64,000 nt of DNA from contig CM051457.1 of the NCBI GenBank assembly GCA_028274465.1, positions 63,302,899 to 63,366,898 on the forward strand, given 5' to 3'. The notes below the pieces were generated by a model. It ran no database searches, was not told where the DNA came from, and was given only the letters and a program-made list of their open reading frames with translations. Shown here one piece after another: positions 57,951-64,000 of this stretch (its first letter is position 1; every line of letters starts with the position of its first letter). A program made the position numbers and the translations under genes. This stretch comes from Plantago ovata (lineage: Eukaryota > Streptophyta > Magnoliopsida > Lamiales > Plantaginaceae).

Positions 57951-59006
57951 GGAGGGCATCAAGGACCGATTTTGCTAACACTAATCTTCCACCAAAAGAC
58001 AAGGAATAGACTTGTTCATAAATTATTTCACTTTAAGACATGCAAGTTTGTAAAAAAAAAAAAGAAGAGAAAGCTAGCTTGGAATTATAATGAAATAGTT
58101 GAAACATCTCATATTTATGGAAGAGCAAAAAAAATCTATAACATCCTATATTAAAAAGCGGAGGAAGTTATACTAATTTTTGAGTATTTTTAGTCATTTA
58201 TGTTTGAGATTTCTTCAACATGTTGTACTTTTCAAACATAAATGTGGCATTTAACAGCTAAAGAAATTTTAATAGGAGTAGTGTTCACGTTTTTGGGATG
58301 TTTATCCGTCTTGGCTTATTTTGTATCTGCAAAATGATTGTGATAATACGTATTCCAGGGTTGTATCGAGTCGGGATGCCCAACCAGCTGTACTTACTCT
58401 AGTTTGATTAATGCAAAATTTAGGTTGTCTTCCAAAAAAAAAAGAAGCTAAATAAATTTTTATGTAGGATCCGATCTCTAGCCGAGAGACATAATACTGA
58501 GGAGATATAAGGTGATATAGAGTGTTGTATTGCAATAGTGTAGGAGTAGTTCTAATATTTCTCGTTAAAAAGTAAAATATGTAGCAATGAGTTCAAGTCA
58601 ATAGGCTGATTACTTAAGAATTAAAAATTGATTGCTTAAGCTATCCATGGATTTATTGATTTTGTTAAATATCATATCTAGTAGTTCACTAATAACCTTT
58701 TTTTAACTCTATATTTCTTGTACTTCAACAAAAAATTGGTTTTGCACTATAAATTCTATTCCTCATCTTTCTTTCTTAAAAAAAAAAAAACAATTAACGA
58801 CCCTCATAATACTTTTAGGTTTAAGTACACACTGCTATTTCCCACACACACCGGAACTTTTAGGTTTAAAACATGTGTTTGAGCCATTCTTCTAATCTAG
58901 AGAGACTCTAATTTATTCTTCACTTGATACCACAGTTTGATACGTACATGAATGACATGATAGCATAGCGAGCAGTTTGTTTATTAGACTCTAGTAACCC
59001 CAGTAT
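57951..59006. other. Unassigned A/T-rich stretch
   Basis: No supported gene. A further GGAGGAAGTTATAC-like phrase near 58155 may be a broken Stowaway end. The short frames are low complexity. Confidence 0.4.
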
Positions 59007-59346
59007 TGAAGTTGGACCAATAACACCTTAAAAGGTCTTGTTAAGGTAATAAGATTATCCAACTTAAATATGTGCTAGTTATCACTCTCACAAGTGATAT
59101 GATATATTCTAACATGCTCCCTCACGAGTAGGCCAGGGTTAGTCGGCTCTACACGTGGAATTATAAGTGACATCATTGGAAAGCCGAGATTATCTTCGAC
59201 TCGGGCACCCATCATCAACCTTGGCTCTGATACCATATTGAAGTTGGGTCAATAACACCTTAAAAGGCCTTGTTAAGGTGATAAGGTTATCCAACGTACA
59301 TATGTGCTAGTTATAGCTCTCACAAGTGATCTGGTATATTCTAACA
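59007..59346 (-). mobile_element. TRIM (miniature LTR retrotransposon), 340 bp
   Basis: Two 108-bp terminal direct repeats (59007-59114 and 59239-59346) start TGAAGTTGG and end TTCTAACA on the plus strand, so TG...CA ends hold on the minus strand (TGTTAGAATAT). The 124-bp interior begins with a purine-rich minus-strand tract (CGTGAGGGAGCA) and ends with the initiator-Met primer site (minus strand TGGTATCAGAGCC, 59223-59235). This is the minimal layout of a TRIM. Clear 5-bp target duplications are not seen, so the ends may have recombined. It encodes nothing and would depend on other elements. Confidence 0.82.
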
Positions 59347-59352
59347 CAGAGA

Positions 59353-59678
59353 AGTGCGAAGGGAACACATGCTCAATAGTGCTATGAGATTAACTCTAGC
59401 TACGGAATGAGTCCATCTAATCTAGTTCTGATATTGATGTATGAGGTCACCATTCCTCTGTGACTCTGTTACATTTTCAATGTCTCTTGAAGCAACATAG
59501 AAGTGCATTATTCTAAGTTTCTAACATAGAAGGTCGAAGGGCACAAATGCTCAATAGAGATTAAGTCAACTCTAGCTAGGGCATGAGTCCATATAATCTA
59601 ATTCTGATACTAATGTATGAGTTCACCATTCCACTCACATTTCTAATGTCTCTTCAAGCAACATAGAAGTGCATTAAT
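59353..59678. repeat. Imperfect tandem duplication of about 160-170 bp
   Basis: 59353-59513 and 59527-59678 share phrases such as CACAAATGCTCAATAG, AACTCTAGCTA, ATGAGTCCAT and GCAACATAGAAGTGCATTA in the same order. The units differ by many substitutions and indels, so the duplication is old. No coding motif. Confidence 0.75.
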
Positions 59679-59822
59679 CTACTGATTATCCAGTTGGGCA
59701 GAGCTATTGTGGTCTCTCTCATATGAAAGGTGAATATAGGAAACCTAGCGTGGTCTTTTTAAAAGGTCTGCCATATAGTAATAAGGCTTGTTAGTCTTTG
59801 AGAAGACAAAAAAAAAAAAAGA
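59679..59822 (+). other. Probable 5-prime untranslated region of the LINE
   Basis: It immediately precedes ORF1 and ends with an A-run and then GAATGAGC at the start codon. The exact start of the LINE and any target duplication are not visible. Confidence 0.4.
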
Positions 59823-61556
59823 ATGAGCAATTTTGGTGAGGAGAGAGAAAATAACCCTAATTTGGTTTCCCATCTTCTTCCGGGTTCAGGTGGTCGTGAT
59901 GCTTCCGACGAAGGGTGGCAACCAGTCACTAATCGTCGATCACGCGGCAAGCAGACAGGTAGGCGTTTGTTTAGTGATTTTTTCACGTCGGCCAAGATAG
60001 GGGAGGATGTGTCCGATTGGTTCACGTTATACATCTGGAATTTACCGGTCTATGTGAAGGCGTTTCAAATTGCTGAGGTCTTGCGATCTTGTGGGTCCCT
60101 GAAGGAGGTTTTTTTGCCGGCGAAGTTAAACAAGGATGACAAACGGTTTGCGTTTGTACGGTTCAAGGGCTTAGCGAATCAGGAGGGGGTGTTGTCTGAG
60201 GTTAGGGCGAGTTGGATCATGCGGTATAAGGTTCTGGCAACCCCTGCACGTTTTTCAGGTAAGGCGGCTCAGTCGGTCAGGAAGGATACTCGGTCTGCAG
60301 GACAGGTTCTTCGGTTAGCAGGGGCTGTTAATAGGCCGCATTCTACTGTTCGTCCAACGCGTCGGCAGGAAGGGGAGCGTCAACCAGTGTGGAGGAATCA
60401 GGAGAGTTCTTTCGCAGCGGTCGTGCATGGAGAGTCGAGGACTACCGTTGCCAATTTGGCTGCGCCGCATGTGTCTCGGTTACCGGCGTCGCCAGTTACG
60501 GTGGCTTCTGTGCTTGACGTGGAGGTAGATGATACCTTGTTGGCTCGTGCTTTGAATTGTATTGTGTGTCGTGTTGAGTTTGCTGTGCGGCTTTGGATGG
60601 TGGATGATTGGTTGAAGGCAAAGGGTTTTGGTAGGTTACATTTGTCTCGTTTGGCGGTGGATTGGATAGTGGTAGAGTTGTCCGAGGTTACGGAGAGGGA
60701 GAGCGTAAAGGTTTTCTTGTCGTCTTTGGATGCGAAGGGTGTATTGGAGGTTTGTGATTGGTCACCTGAGTGTACGCGTTTGCGGAGGTTAGTTTGGGTT
60801 CATGTCTTTGGGGTGCCGCTATCTGTTTGGGAGGAGAGCATGTTTCAGCTGGTGGGGAGCAAAGTTGGAAGGGTTGTCATGATAGCGGACGAGACTTCGT
60901 CGAGGTTGGATGTTAGTTTTGGGCGTGTGTGCGTTGAGACGGATACTTTTGAACGTATTCATAGCAGGGTGGCTTTGGCGGTAGGGTCCAGATTGTTTCC
61001 CGTTCATGTGGTTGAGGAGGGATCGATTGCTTTCTTGGATGTGTTGGAGGTTGGTTCAGAACCAGGGGGATATGGTTTGGAGTCTTCTGAGGCTTCAGAA
61101 CGGGATTCCGAGTATTTTTCTGACGAGGATGGAGTTGGGGCCGCGGGAGTGTTTGGAGGGTTGGACGTGGATGTTGATGGGGAGGGTATCAGTTTCGGTG
61201 ATGAGGGGGAGTGTTCTGCTGATGTGGATGAGTTGGATGTGGTGTTACCTTCAGGTGAGACGGGGTCTAGAGCGGAGTCGGACATCTTTCAATTAATGCC
61301 AATAATTGAACGGTTGGGATCGGAGGAGGTTGTGTGGAATAAGAGCGTGGGGGGTATTTCAAAGAAGTCGAGACGGTTGGCGAATAGATGGGAAGTAAGT
61401 GATGTGGGTCTTGTAGCAGTGGGAGGCGGTGTTGACAAGTTTACGAATGTTTCTAATGGTCAGGGGCAGCAGCAACAGAATGTAGAGGGGTTGGCCGCGG
61501 GTGAAGAGGTCACGGTGGTTTTGGGTGTGCAGTGTTCTGGAACAGGATCTGCCTAG
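59823..61556 (+). CDS. LINE ORF1: RRM-type RNA-binding protein
   Basis: 577 codons starting MSNFGEERENNPNL. Residues about 67-140 form an RNA-recognition motif with RNP2-like LYIWNLP and RNP1-like RFAFVRFKG. A middle domain (about 235-405) with LARALNCIVCRVEFAVR and VWVHVFGVPLSVWEES resembles the domain that follows the RRM in plant L1 ORF1 proteins. The tail is acidic. ORF1 binds LINE RNA to form the particle needed for retrotransposition. The TAG at 61554 and a second TAG near 61657 interrupt a frame that otherwise stays open to a TAG at 61956-61958. The second TAG sits directly before a run of CAG/CAA codons, so at least that one looks like a CAG-to-TAG change. Without them ORF1 would be about 711 residues. 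Confidence 0.85.
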   Translation: MSNFGEERENNPNLVSHLLPGSGGRDASDEGWQPVTNRRSRGKQTGRRLFSDFFTSAKIGEDVSDWFTLYIWNLPVYVKAFQIAEVLRSCGSLKEVFLPAKLNKDDKRFAFVRFKGLANQEGVLSEVRASWIMRYKVLATPARFSGKAAQSVRKDTRSAGQVLRLAGAVNRPHSTVRPTRRQEGERQPVWRNQESSFAAVVHGESRTTVANLAAPHVSRLPASPVTVASVLDVEVDDTLLARALNCIVCRVEFAVRLWMVDDWLKAKGFGRLHLSRLAVDWIVVELSEVTERESVKVFLSSLDAKGVLEVCDWSPECTRLRRLVWVHVFGVPLSVWEESMFQLVGSKVGRVVMIADETSSRLDVSFGRVCVETDTFERIHSRVALAVGSRLFPVHVVEEGSIAFLDVLEVGSEPGGYGLESSEASERDSEYFSDEDGVGAAGVFGGLDVDVDGEGISFGDEGECSADVDELDVVLPSGETGSRAESDIFQLMPIIERLGSEEVVWNKSVGGISKKSRRLANRWEVSDVGLVAVGGGVDKFTNVSNGQGQQQQNVEGLAAGEEVTVVLGVQCSGTGSA

Positions 61557-61944
61557 GCTCCGGTTGAGTTTCAGCGGTCCCATGATGTTGGTTTGGACCC
61601 GACGGGTGATGTTTGTGAGCCATCAGAGGTGCCACGGGTGGTATTGGATGGACAGTAGCAACAGCAGCAGCAGGGTGGGTGTGTGGAGCTGGTCGTGCAA
61701 CCCTGTATGGAAGGGGTCCGTTCTGGTGCGGGCGGTGAAGAGGAGGTTGTCGGGGAAGGTTCTCGGGTTGCTGGGAGTTGCGCTGATGAGGCACGGGTGG
61801 TGTGGTCAGTTGCGGAATCTATGGGTTTACTTGATAGTGGTGTTAAGAGTGTGGCGATTGATTCATTTGCATCTTGGGAGGCTCGTGATAGGGGTGTTGT
61901 GGTGCCAGTTAATGTAGGTTCAGGTGTCTCTGATGAGGTTTCCC

Positions 61945-64000
61945 ATGCGGATTCTTAGTTATAATATACGAGGTTTGGATTCTGGGGTTAAGCGTAGAGA
62001 GGTGGCAGAATTGGTACGGAAGGAAATGGTGGATTTCTTGTGTTTGCAAGAGACAAAGCTGGGTATGTTGATAGGAGTTTGGTTCGGCGGTTGTGGGGCT
62101 CGGATGGTTTTGATTGGGCGTTTAGCGGGGCGAGTGATTTTTCTGGAGGACTGCTATGTGTTTGGATAAGGAGACTTTTGCTCGGAGTGGTATGTGGGGT
62201 GATGACGGTTTTCTAGAGGTGTCCGGTGTGTGGGATGGAGTTGGTGTTAGTATTGTTAATGTGTATGGGCCGTGTGTGTCGGAGGGGAGAGTCGTGTTGT
62301 GGAGGGCGTTGAAGGAGAGAGTGTTGAGTGGGGGGGGTGGATAAGTGGTGTCTTTGTGGGGATTTTAATGTGGTGAGAAATCCGTCCGAGAGACGAGGGT
62401 TGGGTGCACGAGTGGTCACACAGGATATGAATGCGTTTAATGCTTTCATTGATGAGATGGTGTTGGTGGATTTGCCTTTGAATAGGCGACGGTTCACTTG
62501 GTACCGGGAGAATGGGAGTTGTTGTAGTCGGTTGGATCGATTTCTATTTTCACAAGGGTGGCTTGATAAGTGGTCAGATTTATCTCAGTTTGGGTTGCAT
62601 AGAAGGGTTTCGGACCATGCAGCCATATTGTTGCGATCGGGACGGTTGGATTGGGGCCCTTGTCCATTTCGTTATGTTAGTGGGTGGCAGAAGAATGAGG
62701 AGTTCGTGTCTTTGGTTCGGCGGGTGTGGGTTAATACTACGGTGGAGGGGTGGGGTGGTTTTGTGTTCAAGGAGAAGTTGAAGAGACTGAAGGGAGATAT
62801 AAAGAGTTGGCTCGGAGAGAATATGGCTGATTTGGATGGGAAGATACAACAACTCTCTAAGGAGTTATTACGACTTGGTGCTACATTTGAGGGTGAATCG
62901 GAACCGGTTTTATCGGAGGTAGGGGTGAGGAGTTTATGTTGAATACTTCACGATTGTTGTTGGGTGGTTCAGAGGAGCAGTCAGGTTATTATCAGTCGGT
63001 TCATGATAGGTTGAGGGAGGCGTTGGAGCTTCAGTATAATATTCGCTATCAGCAGTCTAGGATTCGTTGGGGTCAGGAGGGTGATGCGAATTCTAGTTTT
63101 TTCCATGCGTGTGTGAAGCAGAGGGGCCGGTTGCGTGCTACTGAGGGGCTGCGTATCGATGGGGTCTGGATTGATGACGTCGAGGGTGTGAAGGAGGGAG
63201 TACGGCGGTATTTTAGTCGGCATTTTGATGTTCGACGTGAGAGTGGGTTACGGATGGGTCCTCTTGCTTGTACGCGGTTGTCTGGTGCAGCGAGTGCGTT
63301 GCTAGAGCGGAGTTTTGAGTTGGAGGAGATTAAAAAGGCGGTGTGGATAAGAGCCCGGGTCCTGATGGCTTTAATTTCCATTTTTATAGGTTCTTTTGGG
63401 AGGATGTGAAGGGGGATGTGGTGAGATTTGTTTCGGAGTTTCATTCCAATGCGAAGTTGGTGAAAGGTTTGAATAGCACATTCATTACTTTGATTCCGAA
63501 GAAGGTAAATCCAGTGGCTATTGAGGAGTTTCGGCCTATTGCTCTTATTGGGAGCGGTTACAAAATCTTGGGGAAGTTGCTCGCTAATAGGTTGAGTGGG
63601 GTTTTAGATGAGTTGATTTCACCGAATCAATCTGCTTTTGTGGGGACTCGAAATATTATGGAGAGTGTTCTGATTGCTAATGAGGTGGTGAGTGAGGCGA
63701 AGAAGAAGAAAAAGGGTCTTTTTGCTTTTAAAATTGATTTCGAGAAAGCTTATGATTCGGTGAGATGGGATTTTCTAGAGGATATGATGAGAAGGATGGG
63801 GTTCGGTGACCGGTGGATTTGGTGGATTATGGAGTGTGTATCTACGGCATCTTCCTCGGTGTTAGTGAATGGGAGTTCTGGGAAGGAGTTTCCGTTAAAG
63901 CGGGGTTTGAGGCAAGGTGATCCACTATCTCCTTTTCTTTTTCTCATAGTTGTTGAAGGGTTGAGTCAGATGGTGGATAAGGCGGTGTCGGATGGGGCTT
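61945..64000 (+). pseudogene. LINE ORF2: endonuclease and reverse transcriptase, frame-damaged and cut by the window edge
   Basis: It starts at an ATG (MRILSYNIRGLDSGVKRREV) that overlaps the end of the ORF1 frame by 14 nt. APE-type endonuclease motifs are visible: LSYNIRG, LCLQETKL, NVYGPC, LCGDFNVV and SDHAAILL. Reverse-transcriptase blocks follow: LIPKKVNPVAIEEFRPIAL, KIDFEKAYDSVRWDFL and RGLRQGDPLSPFLFLIV. The reading frame changes at least four times: near 62160, 62330, 62940 and 63345. The sequence ends before the FADD catalytic block. In a live element the protein nicks DNA and copies RNA at the nick; this copy could not. Confidence 0.85.

Larger units (their letters stand above)
59823..64000 (+). 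mobile_element. L1-type LINE, running off the window
   Basis: ORF1 (RNA-binding) is followed by an overlapping ORF2 (endonuclease and reverse transcriptase) in the order and spacing of plant L1 elements. The 3-prime end, with the rest of RT and a poly-A tail, lies beyond position 64000. The presence of nearly all ORF1 implies a full-length insertion that has since decayed. Confidence 0.88.

Overview
The window is repeat-dominated nuclear DNA of a flowering plant, probably a eudicot. The evidence is a set of plant-type LTR retrotransposons, plant L1-type LINEs, CACTA, hAT-like and Stowaway DNA elements, and a TRIM. I see no complete, clearly functional host gene; the only host-derived coding sequence is a duplicated block with decayed RecX-family and probable FLZ zinc-finger gene pieces. 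There is no tRNA, rRNA or CRISPR array. A 100-base run of N at 12940-13039 is an assembly gap.

Left nest (about 1.46-26.1 kb). The LTR of an old minus-strand element (1476-1915 and 25877-26119) was split by a large minus-strand Copia element of Sirevirus type (1916-25871, target duplication AAAAC, LTRs of about 1.6 kb). That Copia element was in turn entered, in its env-position coding region, by a plus-strand Ty3/Gypsy element (8422-16897, duplication GGAGC), here called A. LTR divergence counted by eye is about 1 percent for the Copia and about 0.4 percent for A, which fits the nesting order.

Middle (26.1-34.1 kb). A CACTA terminus (26120) is followed by two diverged direct copies of a host segment (26774-28440 and 28999-31547). 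Each carries a piece of a RecX-family gene on the plus strand and a piece of a probable FLZ-type gene on the minus strand. Next is a minus-strand LINE remnant (about 31549-33140) holding a 421-bp hAT-type MITE with a perfect 8-bp target duplication.

Right nest (34.1-56.2 kb). A second CACTA terminus (34075) is interrupted by Ty3/Gypsy Tat-type element C (34173-54318, duplication GGCAC, gag-pol on the minus strand). C itself contains element D (39517-47741, duplication GGGTG), which has LTRs and an open gag-protease frame but no reverse transcriptase or integrase. Both A and C carry a second gene on the strand opposite gag-pol, with the same architecture: an intron ending one base before the ATG, and a Transposase_28-like domain. 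CACTA sequence resumes to the right of C with a leader, an intron and a short reading frame.

Right flank (56.2-64 kb). A 1.2-kb hAT-like element carries a Stowaway MITE inside it. It is followed by a 340-bp TRIM, a short tandem duplication, and a plus-strand L1-type LINE (ORF1, then a frame-damaged ORF2) running off the window end.

Most striking beyond the nesting: the paired antisense genes of A and C; the gag-protease-only element D; two elements saturated across coding and non-coding parts with their own short word (TTCAGCAA in the Copia, TTCGAAC in C); and the complementary decay of the two RecX copies. Retroelement functions here are inferred from motifs read by eye, without database searches.
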